This document shows positions 18,093 to 28,163 of a stretch of DNA of 40,067 nucleotides, piece after piece; position 1 is the stretch's first letter, and the number at the start of each line of letters is the position of its first letter. Below the pieces are notes generated by a model. It searched no databases. It saw nothing but the letters and a program-made list of their open reading frames with translations, and was not told the origin of the DNA. The position numbers and the translations under genes are program-made. This DNA comes from Pararhizobium antarcticum (lineage in GTDB: Bacteria > Pseudomonadota > Alphaproteobacteria > Rhizobiales > Rhizobiaceae). The stretch covers positions 1-40,067 of the forward strand of contig NZ_LSRP01000100.1 of NCBI RefSeq assembly GCF_001885585.1, read 5' to 3'.

Positions 18093-18869
18093 TCAATACG
18101 CCGTCGCGGATTTGGCCGCCGATTCGCGGCCGTCGATCATCGACAGGATATCCTTGAGCAGGGACGAGGCGCCGAAACGGAAGGTCGAGGGCATCACCCA
18201 GTCCGGGCCCATGATTGTATTGGCAAGGTTCATATACAGACGGGCTTCGGCGACTGTCCCCACGCCGCCTGCCGGTTTGAAGCCGATTTTGCGGCCACTT
18301 TCACGAATGCAGGTCAGCATGATGTCTGCGGCTTCGAGCGTCGCGTTGACCGGGGTTTTGCCGGTCGATGTCTTGATGAAGTCAACGCCTTCGCGAATGG
18401 CGATATGCGAAGCGCTGCGAATGAGATCGCGGCTCTTCAATTCCCCGGTTTCCAGAATGGCCTTCAGCAGGACCGGAGCCGGGCATGCCGCGCGGACGGC
18501 GGCGATCATCTCGCGGACCGCCTGTTCATCGCCAGCCATCAAGGCGCGGTAGGGAATGACAAGATCGATTTCGTCTGCCCCATCGCTGACCGCGTCCTGC
18601 GTTTCCGTCACCACGGCGTCCAGCGTCAGATTTCCTGCCGGGAAATTGACCACCGTGGCGATCCGGAGCGGGCTTGCCGGTCCCAGAATGCTGCGTGCCT
18701 GACGCACGAAGCGCGGCCAGATGCAGATGGCTGCCGTGTGGCCATAAGGCGTGCGCGCATCTGCGCAGAGCGTGTCGATATCGGCAGGGGTGCAGGTTTC
18801 CGAAAGATCGGTAAGGTCAAGAAGGGTGAGTGCCAGCGAGGCAATCTGGCGATTGGTGGCTTCAGTCAT
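18093..18869 (-). CDS. deoC: Deoxyribose-phosphate aldolase
   Basis: A 258-residue class I aldolase that splits deoxyribose-5-phosphate to glyceraldehyde-3-phosphate and acetaldehyde. The Schiff-base lysine lies in '[13 protein letters not shown]', and '[13 protein letters not shown]' is the conserved second region. I chose the ATG at 18869 (MTEATN) with GGAACA upstream. An ATG at 18926 and a TTG at 18932 are in frame and would add about 20 residues that look non-conserved. It is followed directly by deoA. With deoB it completes the route from nucleoside sugar to glycolysis. Confidence 0.95.
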   Translation of the reverse strand: MTEATNRQIASLALTLLDLTDLSETCTPADIDTLCADARTPYGHTAAICIWPRFVRQARSILGPASPLRIATVVNFPAGNLTLDAVVTETQDAVSDGADEIDLVIPYRALMAGDEQAVREMIAAVRAACPAPVLLKAILETGELKSRDLIRSASHIAIREGVDFIKTSTGKTPVNATLEAADIMLTCIRESGRKIGFKPAGGVGTVAEARLYMNLANTIMGPDWVMPSTFRFGASSLLKDILSMIDGRESAAKSATAY

Positions 18870-18983
18870 GATCGGTGTTCCATTGATGACGGTGGGGATT
18901 TCTCCCTCTGCCGCGGTCAGTTGCATGACCAATGGCCACGGCTGCGCCGCGTAGCGCGCCTCTCCATAGCGGATTCTTTTGCT

Positions 18984-19376
18984 TTACCCCAGCATTTCCG
19001 TTTCAAAGCTGTGTGGCAGGAGATCCGAAAGAGCAAGGGTCTTCTTCACGCCGGTTTCGTCGCACAGATAGATCCGCGTGCTGGCACCGGAAAATTCGGC
19101 CAGACGCTGGCGGCAGCCGCCGCAGGGCGGACAGAGCGCAAGCTTTTCTGCGATGACCGCAACTTCCATGATTTTGTACTGTCCGGCCATGACCATGTGG
19201 CTGATGGCCGTGGTTTCGGCACACCAGCCCTCGGGAAAGGACAGGTTCTCGATATTGGCGCCGGTATAGATCTTTCCGTCCTCCGCACGGATGGCCGCCC
19301 CGACCGGAAATTTGGAATAGGGCGCATGCGCTTTCGCCATGGCGTCACGCGCCGCTTCGAAAAGATCGTTTGCCAT
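18984..19376 (-). CDS. cdd: Cytidine deaminase
   Basis: A 130-residue homotetrameric-type cytidine/deoxycytidine deaminase. The zinc ligands C52 (in 'CAE' with the catalytic E54) and C85/C88 ('PCGGC') are all present. The substrate segment '[10 protein letters not shown]' lies near the N-terminus. The CAE rather than HAE form matches the Bacillus-like short class. It starts 3 nt after the permease gene's stop and so belongs to the transporter-deo transcript. It converts imported cytidine to uridine. Confidence 0.95.
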   Translation of the reverse strand: MANDLFEAARDAMAKAHAPYSKFPVGAAIRAEDGKIYTGANIENLSFPEGWCAETTAISHMVMAGQYKIMEVAVIAEKLALCPPCGGCRQRLAEFSGASTRIYLCDETGVKKTLALSDLLPHSFETEMLG

Positions 19377-19379
19377 GGT

Positions 19380-20351
19380 CTAGCGTTCCTTCACATAGGG
19401 GATGCCACCCGCCTTGGGCGGAATGGCCTTGCCGATAAAGCCGGCAAGCAGGATGACAGTCAGGATATAGGGCAGGGCTTGCATCAGCTGGACGGGAACC
19501 TGGCCGATCAGCGGCAGCGGATTGCCCTGCAGCCGGATGGCGAAGGCATCGAGGAAACCGAACAGCAGGCAGGCCAGCATGATGTTGAGTGGCCGCCATT
19601 TGGCAAAGATCAGCGCGGCCAGCGCGATATAGCCCTTGCCCGCCGTCATGCCCTTGACGAAGCCGGCATTCATGGCCAACGACAGATAGGCGCCGGCAAA
19701 GCCGCACAGAATGCCGCAGCAAATGACGGCCTTGTAGCGCATCCAGATCACAGAGATCCCGGCGGTGTCGACGGCACCGGGGTTTTCGCCGACCGCACGC
19801 AGACGCAGACCGAACCGGGTTCGGTAGAGGATCCACCAGCTGATCGGCACCATGGCGAAGGCGAGATAGGTCAGGAGAAAGTGGCCGGACAGAAGATCGG
19901 CATAGATTGGACCGATGATCGGTACGCCGCGCAGTTCCTCGGCAAATGGAAAGGTGATCGTCTGGAAGCGTGCGTCGCCGGAAAGCGCCGGCGTGCGACC
20001 GCCCTGCCGGAACCAGGCCTCGCCCAGAATGACAGTCGATCCCGCAACGATGAAATTGATGGCCACGCCGGACACGATCTGGCTGCCGCGCTGGGTGATC
20101 GATGCAAAGCCGTGCACGAGCGACAGAAGCACGGAGATCAGCACCGCAGCCAGCAGTCCGGCCCCGACCGAGCCGGTCACGGCAGCAACCGCACCGGCTG
20201 CGAAGGCGGCGCCCAGCATCTTGCCTTCAAGGCCGATGTCGAACACGCCGGCCCGCTCGGTGAAGAGACCGGCAAGCGCTGCGAAGATCAGCGGCACAGA
20301 GACGCGGATCGTCGATTCCAGAAGTGCCATGAGGGTTTGGAAGAAATCCAT
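19380..20351 (-). CDS. Nucleoside-type ABC transporter permease (second subunit)
   Basis: A 323-residue branched-chain-type (BPD_transp_2) permease, resembling Bacillus YufQ/NupQ. About eight hydrophobic segments are seen. The family's '[14 protein letters not shown]' is near residue 40, and '[40 protein letters not shown]' holds the cytoplasmic coupling loop (EAA-like). It is followed by cdd after 3 nt and preceded by the partner permease after 3 nt. It would import nucleosides with the BMP-type binding protein; the substrate is inferred from the family and the salvage neighbours. Confidence 0.92.
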   Translation of the reverse strand: MDFFQTLMALLESTIRVSVPLIFAALAGLFTERAGVFDIGLEGKMLGAAFAAGAVAAVTGSVGAGLLAAVLISVLLSLVHGFASITQRGSQIVSGVAINFIVAGSTVILGEAWFRQGGRTPALSGDARFQTITFPFAEELRGVPIIGPIYADLLSGHFLLTYLAFAMVPISWWILYRTRFGLRLRAVGENPGAVDTAGISVIWMRYKAVICCGILCGFAGAYLSLAMNAGFVKGMTAGKGYIALAALIFAKWRPLNIMLACLLFGFLDAFAIRLQGNPLPLIGQVPVQLMQALPYILTVILLAGFIGKAIPPKAGGIPYVKER

Positions 20352-20354
20352 GGT

Positions 20355-21485
20355 TCAGGCTCCCTTCTGGGCCGCAACGGGGAAACGCTGCCCGAAGCTG
20401 GCAAATCCCCGGCCGATCGCCGGCCGGAACATGTTTTCAAGCGCGCCGGCAAACAGGATGACGAGACCCTGGATGATGACGATCATGTCGCGCGAGATCG
20501 CCGGCATTTCGAAGGCGATTTCCGCGCCCCCCTGGTAGAGCATGCCGAACAGGATCGCCGCCGGGATGATGCCGGCCGGATGCGAGCGGCCCATCAGCGC
20601 CACCGCAATGCCGACGAAACCGGCGCCCTGCACGAAATCCAGCTGCATGCGAAACTGTTCGCCCATGATCGGATTGAGCGCCATCATCCCGGCGAGACCG
20701 CCGGAGATCATCATGACGACGATGATGATGCGCGTTTCGCTGATGCCGGCATAACGCGCTGCCGACGGACTGTGGCCCATGGTGCGCATCTCGTAGCCGA
20801 GCTTGGTGCGCCAGATCAGAACCCAGACGCCAAACGCGGCGATCAGCGCCAGAAGAAAGGAAATGTTGAACGGCGCATTGCCGATGTCGAGGCCGAAGAT
20901 CGCCAGCAGCCAGTCGAGCTTCGGCAATTGCCCGCCCTCGGCAAAGGTCCGGGTCTGCGGCGCCATCGAGCCCAGAGGCTTCAAGACGCGGGTCAGCAGA
21001 TAGACCATCAGGCTCGAGGCGATGAAGTTGAACATGATCGTGGTGATGACGATGTGGCTGCCGCGCTTGGCCTGCAGCCAGCCGGGCAGGAAGGCCCAGA
21101 GCGCGCCGAACAGGATGGAGCCGAACATGGCGATCGGGAAGACGATGTACCAGGGCATCGTCTGGTCGAGCCAGAGGCAGGCAAGCGCCACCCCGATGCC
21201 ACCGATATAGGCCTGGCCTTCACTGCCGATGTTGAACAGGCCGGCATGGAAGGCGACGGCGACCGACAGGCCGGTAAAGATGAAGGTTGTCGCATAGTAG
21301 AGCGTGAAGCCGATATATTCGCCGCGACCGAAGGCGCCGTTGATCATGTGATAGGCGGCATCCAGCGGGTTTTCACCCACCAGCAGGACGACAAGGCCGG
21401 CAACCATGAAGGCGACCACGAGGTTGATCAGCGGTATCAGGCCGTATTCGGCCCAGCCCGGCAGTTTTGCGTAGGGATTGCTCAT
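20355..21485 (-). CDS. Nucleoside-type ABC transporter permease (first subunit)
   Basis: A 376-residue BPD_transp_2 permease, like Bacillus YufP/NupP. It has a first membrane span at residues 13-40 and a second domain with '[19 protein letters not shown]'. The coupling loop is '[36 protein letters not shown]'. It overlaps the ATPase gene by 4 nt (ATGA). It is longer than its partner, as is usual for this pair. Confidence 0.92.
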   Translation of the reverse strand: MSNPYAKLPGWAEYGLIPLINLVVAFMVAGLVVLLVGENPLDAAYHMINGAFGRGEYIGFTLYYATTFIFTGLSVAVAFHAGLFNIGSEGQAYIGGIGVALACLWLDQTMPWYIVFPIAMFGSILFGALWAFLPGWLQAKRGSHIVITTIMFNFIASSLMVYLLTRVLKPLGSMAPQTRTFAEGGQLPKLDWLLAIFGLDIGNAPFNISFLLALIAAFGVWVLIWRTKLGYEMRTMGHSPSAARYAGISETRIIIVVMMISGGLAGMMALNPIMGEQFRMQLDFVQGAGFVGIAVALMGRSHPAGIIPAAILFGMLYQGGAEIAFEMPAISRDMIVIIQGLVILFAGALENMFRPAIGRGFASFGQRFPVAAQKGA

Positions 21486-23017
21486 TCTGCCGCCTCCTTG
21501 CGATCTTCGACACCGGCCATCAGCAGGCCGAGTTCTCCTTCGGTCGCATCCGGCGCGCGTTCGCCGACGATACGCCCGGCAAACATCACAAGAATACGGT
21601 CGGACAAAGCGCGGATTTCGTCGAGTTCGACCGAGACGAGCAGCACGGCCTTGCCCTGGTCGCGCATTTCAATGATGCGCTTGTGGATGAATTCGATGGC
21701 GCCGACATCGACGCCGCGGGTCGGCTGGCCGATGATCAGTACATCAGGACCGCGCTCCATCTCGCGCGCCAGCACGATCTTCTGCTGGTTGCCCCCGGAA
21801 AAATTCGCGGTTCTCAGTCTCGGGTTCGGCGGTCGTATGTCGTATTTCTTGATCTTTTCCTCGGCATCGGCGCGGATCGCGTCCATGTTGAGGAAGACGC
21901 CGTTCAGATAGCGCTTGTCATGGTGGTAGCCGAGGATCGAATTTTCGCTCTCCTCGAACTTCAGCACGAGTCCGACATGGTGACGGTCTTCCGGCACATG
22001 GGCGAGACCCCGGTCGCGCAGGTCGCGCGGATCGGCATTGCCGGTCATGTCGATCGGCGTGCCGTTGAGGTCGACGCTTCCGGACACAGCCTTGCGGATG
22101 CCCGAGATCGTCTCCAGCAGTTCCGACTGGCCATTGCCGGCCACGCCGGCAATTCCGACGATTTCGCCGGCGCGGATGTCGAAGGAGACATTGTCGACCA
22201 TGGTCACGCCGCGCCCGTCGCGCACCGTCAGGTTCTTGACCGAGAATTTCACCGCCCCCGGATTGGCTTCGCCCTTGTCGACGCGCAGCAGCACCCGACG
22301 TCCGACCATGAGTTCGGCCAGTTCCTCGACCGAGGTCTCCCCCGTCGGCCGCGTCGCCACCATCTCGCCGCGACGCATGACGGAGACCTCGTCGGTGATC
22401 GCCATGATCTCGCGCAGCTTGTGGGTGATGAGGATGATGGTCTTTCCCTGGTCCTTCAACTGCCCGAGAATGCGAAACAGATGATCGGCTTCGGCGGGCG
22501 TCAGAACCCCCGTCGGCTCGTCAAGAATGAGGATATCGGCCTTGCGGTACAGCGCTTTCAGGATTTCGACGCGCTGCTGCAGGCCGACAGGCAGTTCTTC
22601 GATCAGCGCATCCGGATCGACCTCGAGCGCATATTCCCTTTCCAGCCGCTTCAGCTCGACCCGCGCCTTGGCAATGCTGGTGTTGAGGATCTGGCTGTCT
22701 TCGGCGCCCAGCATGACGTTTTCGAGCACGGTGAAGTTCTCGACCAGCATGAAATGCTGGTGCACCATGCCGATGCCGCTGGCAATCGCCGCGTTCGGGT
22801 CCTTGATCGTCACTGTCTTGCCGTCGACGACAATCTCGCCTTTGTCGGCCTGGTAGAAGCCGTAAAGGATCGACATCAGGGTCGATTTTCCGGCACCGTT
22901 TTCGCCGATAATGCCGTGGATCGTTCCCTTGCGAACGGTCAGGTTGATGTTCCTGTTGGCGTGAACAAGGCCAAAGCTCTTGTCTATGCCCCTCAGTTCG
23001 ATGGCAATATCGCTCAT
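21482..23017 (-). CDS. Nucleoside-type ABC transporter ATP-binding protein (two NBDs)
   Basis: A 511-residue double ATPase of the YufO/NupO and sugar-importer class. The first domain has P-loop GENGAGKST and signature '[15 protein letters not shown]', with Walker B '[11 protein letters not shown]'. The second domain has the degenerate P-loop 'GVAGNGQSE' and signature '[15 protein letters not shown]', with '[16 protein letters not shown]', in which Walker B carries GQ in place of DE. One half is therefore likely weak in hydrolysis, as is common in this family. It is first in the leftward operon (ATPase, two permeases, cdd, deoC, deoA). Confidence 0.93.
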   Translation of the reverse strand: MSDIAIELRGIDKSFGLVHANRNINLTVRKGTIHGIIGENGAGKSTLMSILYGFYQADKGEIVVDGKTVTIKDPNAAIASGIGMVHQHFMLVENFTVLENVMLGAEDSQILNTSIAKARVELKRLEREYALEVDPDALIEELPVGLQQRVEILKALYRKADILILDEPTGVLTPAEADHLFRILGQLKDQGKTIILITHKLREIMAITDEVSVMRRGEMVATRPTGETSVEELAELMVGRRVLLRVDKGEANPGAVKFSVKNLTVRDGRGVTMVDNVSFDIRAGEIVGIAGVAGNGQSELLETISGIRKAVSGSVDLNGTPIDMTGNADPRDLRDRGLAHVPEDRHHVGLVLKFEESENSILGYHHDKRYLNGVFLNMDAIRADAEEKIKKYDIRPPNPRLRTANFSGGNQQKIVLAREMERGPDVLIIGQPTRGVDVGAIEFIHKRIIEMRDQGKAVLLVSVELDEIRALSDRILVMFAGRIVGERAPDATEGELGLLMAGVEDRKEAAE

Positions 23018-23357
23018 AACGGCCCTGTTATCCCCTGTTGGCCCTGGTTCGGCGGCTCGATTGAAGCCGCAGTCCGGGAGTCCATTTTTTTACCAATTGG
23101 TATAACTTTAGCATCGAATTTTGAAGGCGGAAGCCCCAAAATCGCATGCCCACACTCTTCCAAGACCTCAGTCTTCCCGGATCGCCTCGGAGAGTCCAGA
23201 GGCTTTCTAAATCGTGACTTTGCAAGATGCTATTGGCTTATGCGCCATTCTTTTTGCGTCCGCGCGCCAGCAACGGGATTTGCCTGCTCCAGGCGGGGTC
23301 TTCCTTTGTCCCTGCCGGCCGGTTTAAAGTCGCCCCGAACAAGTTGAGGAGCAAGAC
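23018..23357. promoter_or_regulatory. Divergent control region with palindrome TACCAATTGGTA
   Basis: This 340-bp gap between the nucleoside transporter operon and the amine operon has no convincing gene. A perfect 12-bp palindrome, TACCAATTGGTA, lies at 23091-23102 after a run of seven Ts, in the least GC-rich part, about 75 nt upstream of the ATPase start. A hairpin GCGGCT...AGCCGC lies closer to that start, in the probable leader. The palindrome is a good operator candidate for a LacI- or GntR-like regulator; its owner is not in the window. Confidence 0.5.
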
Positions 23358-26288
23358 ATGCCGGATGACGCGCTGCTGCGCCGGACAGAACTGTCGCGAC
23401 CGGACGTGACGGCGCAGGATGCTGCCGACATCCTGATCGGCTGGTACGGGCTGAGCGGACCGATCATCGAGCTTGGCAGCCAGCAGGATCGCAACTACCG
23501 CATCGAGGCGGCGGAAGGCCGCTTCGTGCTCAAGATCTGCCGGGCCGACTATGCGACCATCGAACTTGAAGCGCAGAACGCCGCGATGCGCCACATTGCC
23601 GGCAAGGTCGACGTGCCGCGCGTGCCCTCCGTCATTCCCGGCCTGCGCGGCGAGGACATCCTGTTCCTCGATATTGGCGGAGATCCCTACCAGATCCGCC
23701 TGCTGGATTATCTCGACGGCGAACCGCTGACCCGCCGCAAGCATCTGGCGGTGGAGACGGTCGAAGGGCTTGGTCGTGCCACCGGAAAGCTGGCGCTGGC
23801 TCTTGCCGATTTCGAGCATCCGGGCCTCGAGCGCGACCTGCAATGGGACCTGCGCCGCGCCGGCCCTGTCGGCCTGCATTTGCTGCAGCCCATGATCGAT
23901 CGCATGCTCCAGCGTCGGCTCGCCGAGGCGCTGGCCGGTGCGGTCCGGCGCATCAACCGGCTGGGGCCGGATCTGCGGCTACAGGCGATCCATCACGACG
24001 TCACCGACGACAATGTCGTGGCGCGCGCGGACCGGGACGGACATCTCGTTCCCGATGGTGTCATCGATTTCGGCGATATCCTGAAAGGCTGGCTTGTCGC
24101 CGATCTCGCCGTCACCTGTGCCTCGCTTTTGCATCATGCCGATGGCGATCCCTTCTTCATCCTGCCGGCCATACGCGCCTTCCACGCCGTGTATCCGCTC
24201 AACCATGCCGAACTACAGGCACTATGGCCGCTGATCGTGGCGCGGGCGACGATCCTCGTCGCCAGCAGCGAACAGCAACTGGCCATCGATCCCGACAATG
24301 CCTATGTCATCGGCAATATCGAGCATGAGCGGGCGATTTTCGAATGCGCCGTCTCGGTGCCGTTTGCGCTGATGCAGGCGGCGATCTTGCAGGCAGGCGC
24401 AACACCGGACGCGGATCTTCCATTGTCCGGCATGGGCCGCCTGCTACCGGAGATCAATCCCGACAGTGTCCATCTGCTCGATCTCGGAACGCTCAGCCAG
24501 GATCTGCCGCAGGACAACTTCTCCGCGCCCGAGGTTGAACAGGCGTTGCTGGTGGAGGCTGCCGGGCGTTCCGGTGCAGCCGCCACGCGCTATGGCGAGT
24601 ACCGGCTCACCCGAACACGAACCCTTTCCGCCAACGCGCCTGATACTTTTGCCCTGCACGTCACGCTTGACCTTGAAACGGGAACGCGGGTCGTCGCGCC
24701 CTTCGCCGGGGTGTTGGAGATTAGAGACGCAAGGACCATGCTGCGTGGCATCGACGGGCTGACGCTGCATCTTTTCGGCCTGGACCATGATCCCGACGGT
24801 CAGGACACGCTCGCCGCCGGCGACGGGATCGGCATGGTTGCCGAAGTGGCCGGCGGACGCGGTGTCCTGACCGTCCAGCTCTGCCGCGAGCCGGGCCTTC
24901 TGCCGCCGCTGTTTTCGAAGCCCGCCCATGCTGCGGCCTGGGCCGCCCTTTGCCCGTCGCCGTCCGCCTTGCTGGCCATCGATTGCGATGCGCCCAAACC
25001 GCCAAGCGCCGATCTTCTGTCGCGCCGGCAGCGCCATTTCGCGCGCCCGCAGAAGAACTATTACGATACGCCACCGCAGATCGAGCGGGGCTGGAAGGAG
25101 CACCTCTTCGACGTCGAGGGTCGCGCCTATCTCGACATGGTCAACAACGTTTCGATCCTCGGCCACGGCCATCCGCGCCTGAGCGAAAATATTGCGCGGC
25201 AATGGTCATTGCTGAACACCAATTCGCGCTTTCACTACGCCTCTGTCGCGCAATTCTCGGAGCGGCTGGCAGGCCTTGCGCCGGAGGGGCTGGATACCGT
25301 TTTCCTCGTCAACAGCGGTTCGGAGGCCAATGACCTGGCGCTGAGGCTGGCCTGGGCGACAAGCGGCGCCCGCAACATGCTCTGCCTTCTGGAAGCGTAT
25401 CACGGCTGGTCCGTGGCAAGCGACGCCGTATCGACCTCGATCGCCGACAATCCGCAGGCGCTGACGACGCGACCGCCCTGGGTTCACCCGGTCGTGTCTC
25501 CCAATACCTATCGCGGCCAGTTTCGCGGTCCGGGTTCGACCGACGACTATGTGGCCAGCATCCTGCCGGCCCTCGACACGCTTGATAGATCGGGCGAAGG
25601 GCTGGCGGGTTTCATCTGCGAATGCGTCTATGGCAATGCCGGCGGCATTCCCTTGCCGCCGGGTTACCTGCAGGCCGTCTATGCGATGGTGCGGGCGCGG
25701 GGCGGTGTCTGCATCGCCGACGAGGTGCAGGTCGGCTATGGCCGGCTCGGACATTATTTCTGGGGTTTCGAGGAGCAGGGCGTCGTGCCCGACATCATCA
25801 CGGTCGCCAAGGGCATGGGCAATGGCCACCCGCTCGGCGCGGTCATCACAACGCGGGCCATCGCCGATGCGCTGGAAAAGGAGGGGTACTTCTTCTCCTC
25901 GTCCGGCGGCAGCCCGGTTTCATCTGTGGTCGGCATGACGGTGCTCGACGTTCTCAGCGACGAAAATCTGCAGGAGAATGCCCGGCGTGTCGGCGCACAT
26001 TTGAAGATGCGGCTGGAAGCGCTGGGGCTGCGGTTTCCGATCGTTGGCGCGGTGCATGGCATGGGCCTCTATCTCGGCCTTGAATTCGTCCGCGACCGCC
26101 AGACACTGGCGCCGGCAACACAGGAAACGGCCGCGATCTGTAATCGGCTTCTGCAGCTTGGCGTGATCATGCAGCCGACCGGCGATTATCTGAATGTCCT
26201 GAAGATCAAGCCGCCGCTCTGCCTTTCGCACAAAAGTGCCGACTTCTTTGCGGATATGCTGGCACGCGTGCTGGAGGAGGGCTGGTAG
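23358..26288 (+). CDS. Fusion of hydroxy-amine kinase, M23-like segment and class III aminotransferase-fold phospho-lyase
   Basis: A 976-residue three-part protein. Residues 1-340 are an APH/choline-kinase-like fold with 'H212-H-D214-VTDD-N219' (the HxDxxxxN catalytic loop) and 'I236-D-F-G-D240'. Residues about 400-510 resemble a decayed M23 peptidase lobe ('VVAPFAGVLEIRDA') with no evident metal site. Residues about 550-976 are a PLP class III aminotransferase: 'NSGSEANDLALRLA', 'IADEVQVGYGR', and Schiff-base lysine K818 in 'TVAKGMGNGHPLG'. In mammals the same two enzyme types are separate: hydroxylysine kinase (AGPHD1) and the AGXT2L phospho-lyases, which release ammonia and phosphate from a phosphorylated amino alcohol. 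I infer that it phosphorylates a hydroxylated amine and then eliminates it to an aldehyde. AGGAG precedes the ATG. It is first in the amine operon. Confidence 0.88.
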   Translation: MPDDALLRRTELSRPDVTAQDAADILIGWYGLSGPIIELGSQQDRNYRIEAAEGRFVLKICRADYATIELEAQNAAMRHIAGKVDVPRVPSVIPGLRGEDILFLDIGGDPYQIRLLDYLDGEPLTRRKHLAVETVEGLGRATGKLALALADFEHPGLERDLQWDLRRAGPVGLHLLQPMIDRMLQRRLAEALAGAVRRINRLGPDLRLQAIHHDVTDDNVVARADRDGHLVPDGVIDFGDILKGWLVADLAVTCASLLHHADGDPFFILPAIRAFHAVYPLNHAELQALWPLIVARATILVASSEQQLAIDPDNAYVIGNIEHERAIFECAVSVPFALMQAAILQAGATPDADLPLSGMGRLLPEINPDSVHLLDLGTLSQDLPQDNFSAPEVEQALLVEAAGRSGAAATRYGEYRLTRTRTLSANAPDTFALHVTLDLETGTRVVAPFAGVLEIRDARTMLRGIDGLTLHLFGLDHDPDGQDTLAAGDGIGMVAEVAGGRGVLTVQLCREPGLLPPLFSKPAHAAAWAALCPSPSALLAIDCDAPKPPSADLLSRRQRHFARPQKNYYDTPPQIERGWKEHLFDVEGRAYLDMVNNVSILGHGHPRLSENIARQWSLLNTNSRFHYASVAQFSERLAGLAPEGLDTVFLVNSGSEANDLALRLAWATSGARNMLCLLEAYHGWSVASDAVSTSIADNPQALTTRPPWVHPVVSPNTYRGQFRGPGSTDDYVASILPALDTLDRSGEGLAGFICECVYGNAGGIPLPPGYLQAVYAMVRARGGVCIADEVQVGYGRLGHYFWGFEEQGVVPDIITVAKGMGNGHPLGAVITTRAIADALEKEGYFFSSSGGSPVSSVVGMTVLDVLSDENLQENARRVGAHLKMRLEALGLRFPIVGAVHGMGLYLGLEFVRDRQTLAPATQETAAICNRLLQLGVIMQPTGDYLNVLKIKPPLCLSHKSADFFADMLARVLEEGW

Positions 26289-26376
26289 CTGCCGGGCGGC
26301 CAGATGTCCGGGCTTGCGCGGACCATGGCGCCGATGGTTAAGTCCAGGCAGTCACTTTGCAAATCGAAAGATCGCC

Positions 26377-28050
26377 ATGCCCCGTCCCGCAGACCTGATC
26401 ATCGTCAATGCCCGTGTGCTGACGCTGGATGATGACAATCGAACCGCCGAAGCCATCGCAGTGGCGGGCGACAGGATCGTCGCGGTGGGAACGCGCAGCG
26501 TGGTCGAGGCGCTGGCCGGCGCGCAGACGCAGGTGATCGATGCCCACGGCGGCTCGGTTCTGCCGGGCTTCTCCGAAAACCACATGCACCTGTTTTCCGG
26601 CTCGGCCGAACTCGATCATCTCCAGCTTGCCGGTGTGCAGGGGATCCCGGCCCTGACGGAGGCTGTATTGGCCTATGCGAAGGGACGGGGCGACCAGCCG
26701 GTGCTGTTTGCGCAAGGGGCGGACTACACCATCCTTGGCGATACCGAGCGCCTCACCCGCCACCATCTCGATGCCATTCTGCCCGATCAGCCCCTGGTTC
26801 TTTTCGCGCCGGATCACCATACGGCCTGGGCCAATACCCGGGCGCTCGAACTGGTCGACATGCTCCACGGTGCCGAGATGGGGCCGGGCAACGAGGTGGT
26901 GATGGGTGAAGACGGCCGGGCAACAGGCGAGTTGCGCGAAATGGAAGCGTTCAGCCCGCTGCAGGCCGCCGGCGGTTTCGAGCGCTACCGGCTGGGGCTG
27001 GCGACCGGGGGCGAACCCGATCCCTATCCGAACGCCGCCGAATGGGGCCAAGATATTGCCGTCATGCGCCGCGGGCTGGATTATTGTACCCGCCACGGCA
27101 TCACCACGATCCAGAACATGGACGGCAATCTCTACCAGCTGGAACTGCTGGAAGCGATCGAGAAGGAAGATGGCACACTGCCCTGCCGGGTGATGATTCC
27201 GTTCCATTTCAAGAATTTCATGGGCCTCGACATGCTGGAAAAGGCCTCCTCGATGGCGGCGCGCTTCAACAGCGACTGGTTGTCCTGCAGCGTGGTCAAG
27301 GTCTTCTATGATGGCGTGCTCGACAGCTGGACGGCGGTGATGGTCGAGCCCTATGCCGACCGGCCGGACGATTGCGGCGAGGGCCTGTTCACGCCCGACA
27401 CGTTTCGCGACGTTGCCATCGAGGCCGACCGGCGCGGCTTGCAGATCGCCGTGCACGCGATCGGCGACGGCGCGGTGCGCGCGGTGCTGGACGGCTACGA
27501 GGCGGCGCGCACCGCCAATGGCGTCCGCGACAGCCGGCACCGCATCGAGCATATCGAGGTTGTGCATGCCGACGATATCCCGCGCTTTGCAGCGCTTGGG
27601 GTGATTGCATCGATGCAGCCGCCGCATCCGCCGGGCAGCATGGGTGTGCCGCTGGAGCCGACGGTCTCGCGCATCGGGCCGGATCGCTGGCCCCTCAGCT
27701 ATGCCTGGCGGACCTTGAAGGATGCCGGTGCGCGCGTCTGCTTTGCCTCCGACTGGCCGGTGTCACCGATCGACCCGATCGCCGGCATCCAGACGGCGGT
27801 GATCCGCAAGCCCTGGGCGCCGAAGGTTCCGGACCAGAGCTTTTCGCTGATGGAGGCGCTGGCCGCCTATACGGTGGAGGGCGCCTATGCCGAGTTCCGC
27901 GAGGACCGCAAGGGCAGGATCAAGCCGGGCTATCTCGCCGATCTCGTCATCCTGAGTGCCGACATCGAGGCTGTCGCGATAGAGGCGCTGGATAAAGTTC
28001 GACCGGTCACGACGGTCTGCGGCGGGCGCATCAGTTTTTCCTCTCGATAA
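26377..28050 (+). CDS. YtcJ-like metal-dependent amidohydrolase
   Basis: A 557-residue amidohydrolase (Amidohydro_3) family protein. The N-terminal beta sandwich ('DLIIVNARVLTLDDDNRTAEAIAVAGDRI') leads into metal-ligand motif 'GFSENHMHLFSG' (HxH, residues near 68-70). Later histidines lie in 'IAVHAIGDGAVRAVLDGYE' and 'HRIEHIEVVH', and the aspartate in 'CFASDWPVSP'. The ATG at 26377 follows 'AAAGATCGCC'; upstream in-frame sequence reads into the preceding gene's 3' end and is rejected. It lies 88 nt after the fusion enzyme. The substrate is unknown; the family cleaves amide, urea or cyclic C-N bonds. Confidence 0.88.
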   Translation: MPRPADLIIVNARVLTLDDDNRTAEAIAVAGDRIVAVGTRSVVEALAGAQTQVIDAHGGSVLPGFSENHMHLFSGSAELDHLQLAGVQGIPALTEAVLAYAKGRGDQPVLFAQGADYTILGDTERLTRHHLDAILPDQPLVLFAPDHHTAWANTRALELVDMLHGAEMGPGNEVVMGEDGRATGELREMEAFSPLQAAGGFERYRLGLATGGEPDPYPNAAEWGQDIAVMRRGLDYCTRHGITTIQNMDGNLYQLELLEAIEKEDGTLPCRVMIPFHFKNFMGLDMLEKASSMAARFNSDWLSCSVVKVFYDGVLDSWTAVMVEPYADRPDDCGEGLFTPDTFRDVAIEADRRGLQIAVHAIGDGAVRAVLDGYEAARTANGVRDSRHRIEHIEVVHADDIPRFAALGVIASMQPPHPPGSMGVPLEPTVSRIGPDRWPLSYAWRTLKDAGARVCFASDWPVSPIDPIAGIQTAVIRKPWAPKVPDQSFSLMEALAAYTVEGAYAEFREDRKGRIKPGYLADLVILSADIEAVAIEALDKVRPVTTVCGGRISFSSR

Positions 28051-28163
28051 ATATTTTTGCTTGGAAAAGCGTTAAGGGTTGTCAATGACGGGGCGCTGTG
28101 GTCACCTGTGGCAAAGCCGAAAAGGCAGGAACAGCAGCTGAAATCAGGGTAAGTGTACCGCAT

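Noticed and set aside
26338..27627. A 429-residue leftward open frame over the YtcJ-like amidohydrolase gene
   Set aside because: It is an antisense shadow; the rightward gene has complete metal-binding motifs.
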